Made by a program: the position numbers and the translations under genes
NCBI GenBank assembly: GCA_958367245.1
Contig: CATXEA010000020.1
Location: forward strand, 1-62,963
DNA length: 62,963 bases
From: an uncultured Blautia sp.
GTDB lineage: Bacteria; Bacillota; Clostridia; Lachnospirales; Lachnospiraceae
Direction: 5' to 3'
Shown here: piece by piece, positions 42,235-49,383 of the stretch
How positions within the stretch are numbered: the first letter of the stretch is position 1
Layout of the letters: each line of letters begins with the position of its first letter
Notes under the pieces: model-generated
What the model saw: the letters and a program-made list of their open reading frames with translations, nothing else
Database searches by the model: none
Told to the model about the DNA's origin: nothing

Positions 42235-42474
42235 ATGCGTTTAGACAAATATCTCAAGGTATCCCGTCTGATTAAACGCCGTACAGTGGCAAATGAGGCA
42301 TGCGATGCCGGACGTGTTCTGGTAAATGACAAGCCGGCAAAGGCATCTGTATCTGTGAAGACAGGCGATATCATTGAAATCCAGTTCGGAAGCAAAAATG
42401 TAAAAGTAGAAGTTCTGGAAGTAAAGGAAACAGTAAGAAAAGAAGAAGTGGAAAGTATGTACCGCTATCTTTAA
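42235..42474 (+). CDS. rqcP: RqcP (S4-domain ribosome quality control protein)
   Basis: 79 aa, almost only an S4 domain: MRLDKYLKVSRLIKRRTVANEACDAGRVLVNDKPAKASVSVKTGDIIEIQFG. Its Bacillus counterpart YabO/RqcP works with RqcH to add C-terminal alanine tails to stalled nascent chains on 50S subunits. Position before yabP-yabQ-divIC is the same as in Bacillus. CAGGAGG upstream. Confidence 0.94.
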   Translation: MRLDKYLKVSRLIKRRTVANEACDAGRVLVNDKPAKASVSVKTGDIIEIQFGSKNVKVEVLEVKETVRKEEVESMYRYL

Positions 42475-42573
42475 TCTGACTGCGGAGCATAAGAATCTTT
42501 CCAGGCCGGCTCCGGCATAATCATCGGGAAATCCACATAAACTGATAGTGGAATAACCGTTGGGAGGCTTGGG

Positions 42574-42855
42574 TTGGAAGAGAGAAAGACCGGGGCATCT
42601 CATCGCATAGAGCTTTGGGACCGAAACAGCGGGACTGTAAGCGGAGTAAGCGATGTGAAATCCTTTGATGAAAAAGAAATCCTGCTTTTTACAGAGGCAG
42701 GGAAACTTGTGATAAAGGGAGAGCAGCTTCATGTGAAAAGGCTGGATCTGGAAAAAGGAGAAGTAGATCTGGAAGGGAAAACCGACAGCATGACGTATTT
42801 GTCGAAAAGCAGCGGAAAAAAAGAGGAGTCCCTTCTGAAAAGGATGTTTCGATAA
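42574..42855 (+). CDS. yabP: sporulation protein YabP
   Basis: 93 aa from a TTG start at 42574 with GGGAGG 8 nt upstream. The YabP family pattern is complete: RIELWDRNSGTVSGVSDVKSFDEKEILLFTEAGKLVIKGEQLHVKRLDLEKGEVDLEGKTDSMTYL. Small beta-rich protein needed for the spore cortex stage in Bacillus. Clostridial copies are in the same gene order. 3 nt before yabQ. Confidence 0.93.
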   Translation: MEERKTGASHRIELWDRNSGTVSGVSDVKSFDEKEILLFTEAGKLVIKGEQLHVKRLDLEKGEVDLEGKTDSMTYLSKSSGKKEESLLKRMFR

Positions 42856-42858
42856 TTT

Positions 42859-43308
42859 ATGAGCAGTTATATCCACCATGAAATGCTACTTTTTCTGCAG
42901 GCAGTCGTCACCGGAGCAGCTCTTCTTTTATGTTATGACTTTTTGAGGGCTCTCAGAAGGGTGATTCCCCATGCTGCTTTTTGGGTGGCTGCGGAGGATA
43001 TTCTGTTCTGGCTGTCCTGCTCAATTGCGGTTTTTTCGTCAGTATACAGAACCAATCAGGGAAGTCTGCGCTTTTTTTTATTTTTGGGCATTGCTCTGGG
43101 GAGTTTGCTCTGTGGGCTGACAATCAGTGCTTTTTTTGTAAAAGTGTGTACCCGAATCCTGGAAATTCCTGCGGTTTTATCAAAACTTTTGATAAAGTGG
43201 TTGCTATTTCCGGTCAGACGTTGTAAAATTTTCGTGTATAAATGTGCAAAAAAGGAAAGGCAGGCAAATTGGGTAAAACAAAGAAAAAAAGCAAAAAAAA
43301 GAATATAA
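42859..43308 (+). CDS. yabQ: spore cortex biosynthesis protein YabQ
   Basis: 149 aa. Three to four membrane helices (MLLFLQAVVTGAALLLCYDFLRALRR, then an ILFWLSCSIAVFSSVY segment and FFLFLGIALGSLLCGLTI), followed by a basic cytoplasmic tail rich in Lys. In Bacillus YabQ is a membrane protein of the forespore required for the cortex. It overlaps divIC by 67 bp, so the two are translated together. Confidence 0.88.
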   Translation: MSSYIHHEMLLFLQAVVTGAALLLCYDFLRALRRVIPHAAFWVAAEDILFWLSCSIAVFSSVYRTNQGSLRFFLFLGIALGSLLCGLTISAFFVKVCTRILEIPAVLSKLLIKWLLFPVRRCKIFVYKCAKKERQANWVKQRKKAKKRI

Positions 43309-43586
43309 TAGGGTACAACCGTCTCGGTATGCTTGCAATTGCCCTTGTCGTTTTAATCCTGCTTGGCGGACTGATGATTGAGAGCCGTCATCTTCAGGGC
43401 AGACTGGCTGTTTACGATGCGAAGGCAGCTACTCTGGAACAGGCGATTGAAGAGGAACAGGAACGGACGAAGGAAATAGAAGAATTAAGAGATTATATGC
43501 AGACAGATGAATATGCAGAGGAAGTTGCGAGAGAAAGACTGGGCCTTGTAAAGGACAACGAGATTGTATTTAAAGAGGGTCAGTAA
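43242..43586 (+). CDS. divIC: septum formation initiator DivIC/FtsB-like
   Basis: 114 aa. Lys-rich cytoplasmic N terminus, one membrane helix (about residues 29-47), then a coiled coil (ESRHLQGRLAVYDAKAATLEQAIEEEQERTKEIEELRDYM) and the typical end EYAEEVARERLGLVKDNEIVFK. Divisome subunit that pairs with FtsL. The ATG at 43242 lies within yabQ; a TTG further in (after GGAAAGGCAGG) is also possible. Confidence 0.9.
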   Translation: MCKKGKAGKLGKTKKKSKKKNIIGYNRLGMLAIALVVLILLGGLMIESRHLQGRLAVYDAKAATLEQAIEEEQERTKEIEELRDYMQTDEYAEEVARERLGLVKDNEIVFKEGQ

Positions 43587-43635
43587 CCGTGCGGGAAGAA
43601 AGGATTTGGAATATACCGGTATTTCAGGGACTTTT

Positions 43636-43702
43636 TTGACGAAAACTTTTTAGAGGTATTCGTCTGTGTTTGACAGATATTTTATCTCCCGCCTCTTATA
43701 AT
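43636..43702 (+). promoter_or_regulatory. Spo0A-type promoter of spoIIE
   Basis: Perfect TTGACA (43670-43675) and perfect TATAAT (43697-43702) are separated by 21 bp, far from the usual 17. A Spo0A-box-like TTGACGAA (consensus TGNCGAA) lies at 43636-43643, and a reversed near-match TTCGTCT at 43659-43665. Bacillus spoIIE and spoIIG promoters have the same long spacing and need phosphorylated Spo0A. Confidence 0.82.
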
Positions 43703-43737
43703 ATCCATTTGATGAGGATATCAGGGGAGGGGAACAT

Positions 43738-45231
43738 ATGCAGGAATGGATGATTGCCATGCTCGTTATCAGTGTACTTCTGATTATACGGGACATGGCA
43801 AAAACTATCTTAGCGGACAGAGCGCCGCAGATGGAAGAGATGCTGCCCCCGCGGGACAGTCATCCCCAGAAAGAAAAGGTACAGCGGTATGCCGCATCTT
43901 TTCAAAAGCTGGCGGATACATTCTACGGAATGCCCTACCGGAAGGAGTATCTCAGCAGCGGGCAGATTGAAGAGATTCTGCAGGACACAAACGAAAAAGT
44001 CTGCGGGAAATGTTACCAGAGGGATATCTGCTGGTATGAACACAGGGAACTGATGTGTCAGGGGCTGGAAGCAATGGTGCGTTCCCTGGAGGAAGAGGAT
44101 GAAGAGAGAATCCGGGCTGTGCGGAATGAATGGATGGGACTGTGCGGCAGATCTGTGCAGTATTTTGATACAGTCTGTGAAAATTTCCGTCGGCAGAAAC
44201 AGCGCCTTGTATGGGACAACCGTATGATTGAGAACAGGCTTGCCGTTGCCCAGCAGCTCACAGAGATTTCCAGAATCATGGAAATGGTAGCGGAGGATCT
44301 TTACGATATTGAGCGGGGAGATGAGAAGCTGGAGGAGGAGCTGGGAAAGAGGCTGAAAAAACATCACATTATTCTGAAACAGGTATGGGTGATGGATAAG
44401 GTGGAAGGACGCAGGCAGGTGTTTCTGACGATGAGGGCAAGGAGCGGTCAGTGTATTTCCATGGTTGAGGTTTCCCAGTGCCTTTCCGCAGTTTTCGGGT
44501 GCAGTATGGCTCCGGTGAGCGGCAGCAGATGTATTGTGAACAGAGAATATCATACAACGCATTTCGTGGAGGATGTGAGCTATCAGATGCTCTATGGAGT
44601 GGCTGGACTGACAAAAGAAGCGGAGAAAGTTTCGGGAGATAATTATATCTGCAGACAGGAAGAAGATGGGAAATTTGTCATGTGCCTTTCTGACGGCATG
44701 GGTTCCGGCATGGAGGCATGCAGAGAGAGCGAGATTGTGGTGGAGCTTCTGGAGCAGTTTCTGGAATCCGGTTTTTCTCAGGAAACGGCTGCGAGAATGG
44801 TAAATTCTGCTCTTGTGCTCAAAGGAAGAGACAACACGTTTTCCACTGTGGATATGTGTGCGGTAGACCTTTATACGGGGATATGCAGTTTCCTGAAGGC
44901 AGGAGCAGCCTCAACCTTTATAAAGAGAGACCACTGGGTAGAAGCGATTACTTCCGAAAGTCTGGCGGCAGGGCTGGTACAGCAGACAGACTTTGATACA
45001 GCGTCAAGGAAGCTTTATCACGGAGATTATCTGATTATGATGACGGACGGCGTACTGGATGCGCTTCCGGCAGAACGCGAGGAAGAAACAATGAAGGAAA
45101 TTATCATGGATGTGAAGGAGGAGGCTCCAAGGGACATCAGCAGAGGAATTCTGGAGCGTGTTCTTGGATACAGCGACTATCATGCCAGAGATGATATGAC
45201 AGTTCTTGTGGCAGGGCTCTGGAAAAAATAG
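43738..45231 (+). CDS. spoIIE: SpoIIE-like PP2C phosphatase, short form
   Basis: 497 aa, against about 800 in Bacillus. One N-terminal membrane helix (about residues 4-22) replaces the usual ten-helix domain. The middle domain has the Cys pattern CGKCYQRDICWYEH seen in SpoIIE. The C-terminal PP2C domain has VMCLSDGMGSGMEACRES (metal Asp), STVDMCAVDLYTG and MMTDGVLDAL. SpoIIE dephosphorylates SpoIIAA to release sigma-F in the forespore and also binds FtsZ. Gene order and a Spo0A-type promoter support the assignment. GGGGAGG stands before the ATG and no coding sequence lies upstream. Confidence 0.88.
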   Translation: MQEWMIAMLVISVLLIIRDMAKTILADRAPQMEEMLPPRDSHPQKEKVQRYAASFQKLADTFYGMPYRKEYLSSGQIEEILQDTNEKVCGKCYQRDICWYEHRELMCQGLEAMVRSLEEEDEERIRAVRNEWMGLCGRSVQYFDTVCENFRRQKQRLVWDNRMIENRLAVAQQLTEISRIMEMVAEDLYDIERGDEKLEEELGKRLKKHHIILKQVWVMDKVEGRRQVFLTMRARSGQCISMVEVSQCLSAVFGCSMAPVSGSRCIVNREYHTTHFVEDVSYQMLYGVAGLTKEAEKVSGDNYICRQEEDGKFVMCLSDGMGSGMEACRESEIVVELLEQFLESGFSQETAARMVNSALVLKGRDNTFSTVDMCAVDLYTGICSFLKAGAASTFIKRDHWVEAITSESLAAGLVQQTDFDTASRKLYHGDYLIMMTDGVLDALPAEREEETMKEIIMDVKEEAPRDISRGILERVLGYSDYHARDDMTVLVAGLWKK

Positions 45232-45255
45232 AGGAAGTTCATAACAGGAGAAAAA

Positions 45256-46680
45256 ATGCTGAAAAAAGTAAAAGATTACATAATAGAAAACGAAATGATT
45301 TCTCCGGGGGACGTAATCCTTGCAGGAGTTTCCGGAGGAGGAGATTCCATGGCAATGCTGGGGATTCTGAGGGAACTGCGGGAGGAAATGGATTTTACGC
45401 TTCTGGCTGTCCATGTTCATCACGGAATCCGTGGAAAAGAGGCGGACAGAGACGCCCTTCTTGTGGAAAACACCTGCAAAGAATGGGGGGTACAGTGTAT
45501 AACATATCGTTACGATGTGCCCAAACTGGCGAAAGAGTGGAAAGAAGGACACGAGGAGACCGGGCGTCGTGTGAGGGAGGACGCCTTTGAGAAAGCAGGA
45601 GAAGAGTTTCGAAAAAGAGAGAAGCGGGTCAGGGTTGCCATTGCCCACAATCAGGAGGATTTGGCGGAAACCATGCTTCACAATCTTGCGAGAGGAACGG
45701 GACTGAGAGGGCTTTCCTCCATGCGTCCGGTTTCCCGGGAAAGAATCCGGCCGATTTTATGTTTAGGACGGAGGGAAATTGCCTATTATCTAGAAGAGAA
45801 TCAGATTCCGCATATTGTGGATTCAACCAACCTTTCCGATGAATATACAAGAAATCGGATACGACATCACATTCTTCCGGCGCTGGAAAAAGAAATCAAC
45901 CTGCGCGCAGCAGAGCATATGGCTGAGACTGCGGGGCGGATTGCTATGGCAGAGGACTATCTGTGTGAAAAGGGCAGGGAGCTTCTTGCACGGCAGAGAA
46001 GAACAATGGGTGGATATCTATTGACAGAAGAGTTTTTTCATGTGGATAAGATAATAAGAATTTATGCTCTGCAGCAGGCTTTTGAGGAACTTGCGGGCAG
46101 GCGGAAAGATTTCACGGCAGTTCATCTGGAAAAGGTGATGGAATTGGGAGAGATGCAGACAGGAAGACAGATTTCTCTTCCTTACGGACTTTTTGCCGGC
46201 AAAACTTATGAAGGCGTTTTTCTCAGAAAAAGAGATGCCGTTGCAGAAACAGCAGATTTTTCGGAGAAAAGCTGGGAAATTCCCGTTTCCGGAAGGATAG
46301 AAACGCCGCTGGGAAGAGTGGAAACAAAAATTTTCCCTTATGAAGGTCAGAAGATTGAAGAAAAGACGTATACGAAATGGCTGGATTATGATAGAATACT
46401 ATATAGTCTCTGTATTCGAACAAGAAGAGAGGGAGACAGCTTCATCCTGAACAGCAAAGGAGAAAGAAAGAAACTGAACCGCTACATGATAGATGAAAAA
46501 ATCCCGAGGGAAATGCGGGACAGGATTCCTCTGATAAGCAGCGGGGATGAGATTCTCTGGATGGTTGGATACAGGATCAGCGAAAAATATAAAATAAAAT
46601 CCGATACAAAATATGTGTTGGAGCTTAAATACCAAGGAGGATATGAATATGAGCGAAAAAATCAGTGTTTTACTCAGTGA
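45256..46680 (+). CDS. tilS: tRNA(Ile)-lysidine synthase
   Basis: 474 aa. N-type ATP pyrophosphatase PP-loop AGVSGGGDSMAML, then AVHVHHGIRGKEADRDA, IAHNQEDLAETMLHNLARGTGLRGLSSM, RPILCLGRREIAYYLEE, and DSTNLSDEYTRNRIRHHILP. The C-terminal TilS domain follows (SKGERKKLNRYMIDEKIPREMRDRIPL). It puts lysine on C34 of the tRNA-Ile that reads AUA. It overlaps hpt by 32 bp, as in Bacillus tilS-hprT-ftsH. Confidence 0.96.
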   Translation: MLKKVKDYIIENEMISPGDVILAGVSGGGDSMAMLGILRELREEMDFTLLAVHVHHGIRGKEADRDALLVENTCKEWGVQCITYRYDVPKLAKEWKEGHEETGRRVREDAFEKAGEEFRKREKRVRVAIAHNQEDLAETMLHNLARGTGLRGLSSMRPVSRERIRPILCLGRREIAYYLEENQIPHIVDSTNLSDEYTRNRIRHHILPALEKEINLRAAEHMAETAGRIAMAEDYLCEKGRELLARQRRTMGGYLLTEEFFHVDKIIRIYALQQAFEELAGRRKDFTAVHLEKVMELGEMQTGRQISLPYGLFAGKTYEGVFLRKRDAVAETADFSEKSWEIPVSGRIETPLGRVETKIFPYEGQKIEEKTYTKWLDYDRILYSLCIRTRREGDSFILNSKGERKKLNRYMIDEKIPREMRDRIPLISSGDEILWMVGYRISEKYKIKSDTKYVLELKYQGGYEYERKNQCFTQ

Positions 46681-47182
46681 AGAAGAAGTGGACGCACGTA
46701 TCAGAGAAATCGCAGCGCAGATCAGCAAAGATTATGCAGGAAAGGAAATACACCTCATCTGTGTATTGAAGGGCGGAGTGTTCTTTACCTGTGAGCTTGC
46801 TAAGAGAATCACAGTTCCGGTATCTCTTGATTTTATGTCCGTTTCCAGTTACGGAGATGATACCAAATCCAGCGGTGTTGTTAAGATCGTAAAAGACCTT
46901 GACCAGCCGTTAGAGGGTAAGGAAGTTCTGATCGTGGAGGATATTATCGACTCAGGAAGAACCTTAAGCTACCTTATGGAAATCTTAAAGGGAAGAAATC
47001 CGAACAGCGTACGTCTGTGTACACTTCTGGATAAACCGGAGCGCAGAGTGAAGGATGTAAAGGTGGATTACTGCTGTTTCAATATTCCGGATGAATTTGT
47101 TGTGGGCTATGGCCTTGACTATGCCCAGAAATACAGAAATCTTCCATTTATTGGAGTAGTAAATCTGGAAAATGACGACTGA
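46649..47182 (+). CDS. hpt: hypoxanthine phosphoribosyltransferase
   Basis: 177 aa from the ATG at 46649, with GGAGG 8 nt upstream; an ATG two codons earlier is too close to it. The PRPP-binding signature is VLIVEDIIDSGRTLSYL, and the N-terminal HLICVLKGGVFFTCELA and C-terminal PDEFVVGYGLDYAQKYRNLPFIG segments are typical. It salvages hypoxanthine and guanine to IMP and GMP. In Bacillus HprT also interacts with FtsH and TilS in this operon. The purine permease at 12539 may feed it. Confidence 0.97.
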   Translation: MSEKISVLLSEEEVDARIREIAAQISKDYAGKEIHLICVLKGGVFFTCELAKRITVPVSLDFMSVSSYGDDTKSSGVVKIVKDLDQPLEGKEVLIVEDIIDSGRTLSYLMEILKGRNPNSVRLCTLLDKPERRVKDVKVDYCCFNIPDEFVVGYGLDYAQKYRNLPFIGVVNLENDD

Positions 47183-47198
47183 AAGGAGAGTTTGTTAA

Positions 47199-49049
47199 GT
47201 GAATAGACAGCCAGGTAGGATTGGCCTGTATCTGGTGATGTTGGTTGCCCTGATCGGGGGATATTTATATCTCAATAATCAGGTGATATCACAGAGTAAT
47301 TACAATGGCAGACAATTGGAGCAGGCATTAGAAGAGGACAGAGTGGTTGATGCTGCAATTCAGCCGAATAACGGAAGCCTTACCGGTGCGGTTATCGCGG
47401 ATATCGCAGGGGAAGGGCAGAAAAAGATTTATGTAACAGATGTCCGCGAAGCGGAAAAGATGCTCAAAGATAACGGCGTTTATCCGGATGTAAAGGATGT
47501 GCCGAGAGAAAATGTATTTTTCAGCACATTTTTGCCGATTCTTCTTACCGGAGGACTGGTGATTTTTCTGATTATGATGATGAACCGTCAGATGTCGGGA
47601 GGAGGCGGCGGAGCCAACAGTAAGATGATGAATTTCGGAAAAAGCCGTGCAAGAATGTCTTCTCCGGATGATACAAAAGTAACCTTTGAAAATGTGGCAG
47701 GGCTTCAGGAAGAAAAGGAAGACCTTGTAGAGGTTGTGGATTTTCTGAAATCTCCTGAGAAATATACCAAAGTAGGCGCAAGAATTCCAAAGGGCGTTAT
47801 TCTTGTAGGCCCTCCGGGAACAGGTAAGACTCTTCTTGCGAAAGCAGTTGCCGGAGAGGCGGGAGTTCCGTTTTTCTCTATTTCCGGTTCTGATTTCGTG
47901 GAGATGTTTGTAGGTGTGGGCGCATCCCGTGTCCGCGACCTTTTTGAGGAAGGCAAGCGACATGCGCCATGTATTATTTTTATTGATGAGATTGATGCGG
48001 TTGCCAGACAGAGAGGCACAGGTATGGGCGGCGGTCACGATGAAAGAGAGCAGACACTGAATCAGCTTCTTGTAGAGATGGATGGTTTCGGTGTAAATGA
48101 AGGAATCATTGTGATGGCTGCGACGAACCGTGTGGATATCCTTGATCCGGCGATTCTCCGTCCGGGACGTTTTGACCGTAAGGTTGCAGTGGGACGTCCG
48201 GATGTGAAGGGCAGAGAAGAAATCCTCAGAGTTCATGCCAAAGACAAACCTCTTGGAGAAGATGTGGATCTGGAGCAGATTGCGAAGACGACTGCAGGCT
48301 TCACCGGAGCAGATCTGGAAAACCTTCTCAACGAGGCTGCTATTCAGGCTGCAAGAGAGGGCAGAGGCTTTGTGCTTCAGCAGGATATCAAAAATTCCTT
48401 TATTAAAGTAGGAATCGGCGCTGAGAAGAAGAGCAAGGTTATCTCTGATAAAGAAAAAAGAATTACGGCTTACCATGAGGCCGGTCATGCGATTCTGTTC
48501 CATGTGCTTCCTGAGATGGAGCCTGTTTATACGATTTCTATTATTCCTACGGGAATGGGTGCAGCCGGTTATACGATGCCTCTTCCGGAGCAGGATGAGA
48601 TGTTTAATACCCGTGGAAAGATGCTTCAGGATATTATAACTCTTCTGGGCGGACGAGTGGCAGAGGAGATTATCTTCGGTGATATCACCACAGGAGCATC
48701 CAATGATATCAAGCGCGCAACACAGACAGCCAGAAGCATGGTAATGAAATACGGTATGTCTGATAAGATTGGTCTGATCGCATATGGCGACGATGAGGAT
48801 GAAGTGTTTATCGGACGCGATCTGGCTCATACAAGAGGCTACAGCGAGGAAGTTGCGAAGGAGATTGACGGGGAAATTCACCGGATTATTGAGGAGTGTC
48901 ATGCCCGTGCGAAGGAAATTATTCTGGAGCATCAGGATGTACTTCATAGCTGCGCAGCTCTTCTTTTAGAGAAGGAAAAAGTGCATCGTGAAGAGTTTGA
49001 GGCACTTTTTACAACAGAAAAAGAGACGATAGAAAAAGATTGTAATTAA
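47199..49049 (+). CDS. ftsH: ATP-dependent zinc metalloprotease FtsH
   Basis: 616 aa from a GTG start at 47199 (GAAAGGAGAG upstream). Two membrane helices (about residues 8-26 and 110-127) surround a short extracytoplasmic domain. The AAA module has Walker A GPPGTGKT, Walker B CIIFIDEIDAV, and second region of homology ATNRVDILDPAILRPGRFDR. The M41 peptidase has the zinc site HEAGHAI and the later metal Glu/Asp region. It degrades membrane and regulatory proteins. A terminator follows (49058-49098). Confidence 0.97.
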   Translation: MNRQPGRIGLYLVMLVALIGGYLYLNNQVISQSNYNGRQLEQALEEDRVVDAAIQPNNGSLTGAVIADIAGEGQKKIYVTDVREAEKMLKDNGVYPDVKDVPRENVFFSTFLPILLTGGLVIFLIMMMNRQMSGGGGGANSKMMNFGKSRARMSSPDDTKVTFENVAGLQEEKEDLVEVVDFLKSPEKYTKVGARIPKGVILVGPPGTGKTLLAKAVAGEAGVPFFSISGSDFVEMFVGVGASRVRDLFEEGKRHAPCIIFIDEIDAVARQRGTGMGGGHDEREQTLNQLLVEMDGFGVNEGIIVMAATNRVDILDPAILRPGRFDRKVAVGRPDVKGREEILRVHAKDKPLGEDVDLEQIAKTTAGFTGADLENLLNEAAIQAAREGRGFVLQQDIKNSFIKVGIGAEKKSKVISDKEKRITAYHEAGHAILFHVLPEMEPVYTISIIPTGMGAAGYTMPLPEQDEMFNTRGKMLQDIITLLGGRVAEEIIFGDITTGASNDIKRATQTARSMVMKYGMSDKIGLIAYGDDEDEVFIGRDLAHTRGYSEEVAKEIDGEIHRIIEECHARAKEIILEHQDVLHSCAALLLEKEKVHREEFEALFTTEKETIEKDCN

Positions 49050-49057
49050 AATGTATA

Positions 49058-49098
49058 AAAAAGTGTGCCAAATTTTGTGAAGTTTGTGCACACTTTTT
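49058..49098 (+). terminator. terminator after ftsH
   Basis: AAAAAGTGTG (49058-49067) / CACACTTTTT (49089-49098). Confidence 0.8.
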
Positions 49099-49187
49099 CC
49101 TTGCTACATGCTATTATATAAATCGTAAAAACCCCCCAATACATTATATAGTTTTTGCTACACCCCATAAGAAGAAATACCTTCTCC

Positions 49188-49218
49188 AAAAAAGACAGCC
49201 TATCCCGCTGTCTTTTTT
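49188..49218. terminator. second terminator upstream of GH13
   Basis: Perfect 12-bp inverted repeat AAAAAAGACAGC (49188-49199) / GCTGTCTTTTTT (49207-49218), loop CTATCCC. Confidence 0.85.
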
Positions 49219-49276
49219 ACTTTTATAAAAAAATATCTATTGGCTGAATGCATTTTTAATCTGTTGTGAGAATTGG

Positions 49277-49305
49277 TTGTAAAATTTGGAAAAATCAGAT
49301 AAAAT
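49277..49305 (+). promoter_or_regulatory. promoter of the GH13 gene
   Basis: TTGTAA (49277-49282), 17-bp spacer, TAAAAT (49300-49305), about 79 nt before the ATG. Confidence 0.7.
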
Positions 49306-49383
49306 AGTAATAGGATTTGTGAAGAAGCTGTTTTTGGCAGAAACATCACAGATATGGGATACCAGATGTAGAGAGGATGGGAC

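Larger units (their letters stand above)
49050..49383. other. 334-base gap between ftsH and GH13
   Basis: Holds the ftsH terminator (49058-49098), about 90 bases with no recognised feature, a second strong terminator (49188-49218), and the GH13 promoter (49277-49305). The second terminator has no gene in front of it, so a small RNA between the two is possible; I could not find a good promoter for it. Confidence 0.6.

Noticed and set aside
47328..48947. 539-codon minus-strand frame opposite ftsH
   Set aside because: Antisense of a fully conserved ftsH; composition is rich in His, Cys and Arg as in mirror frames.
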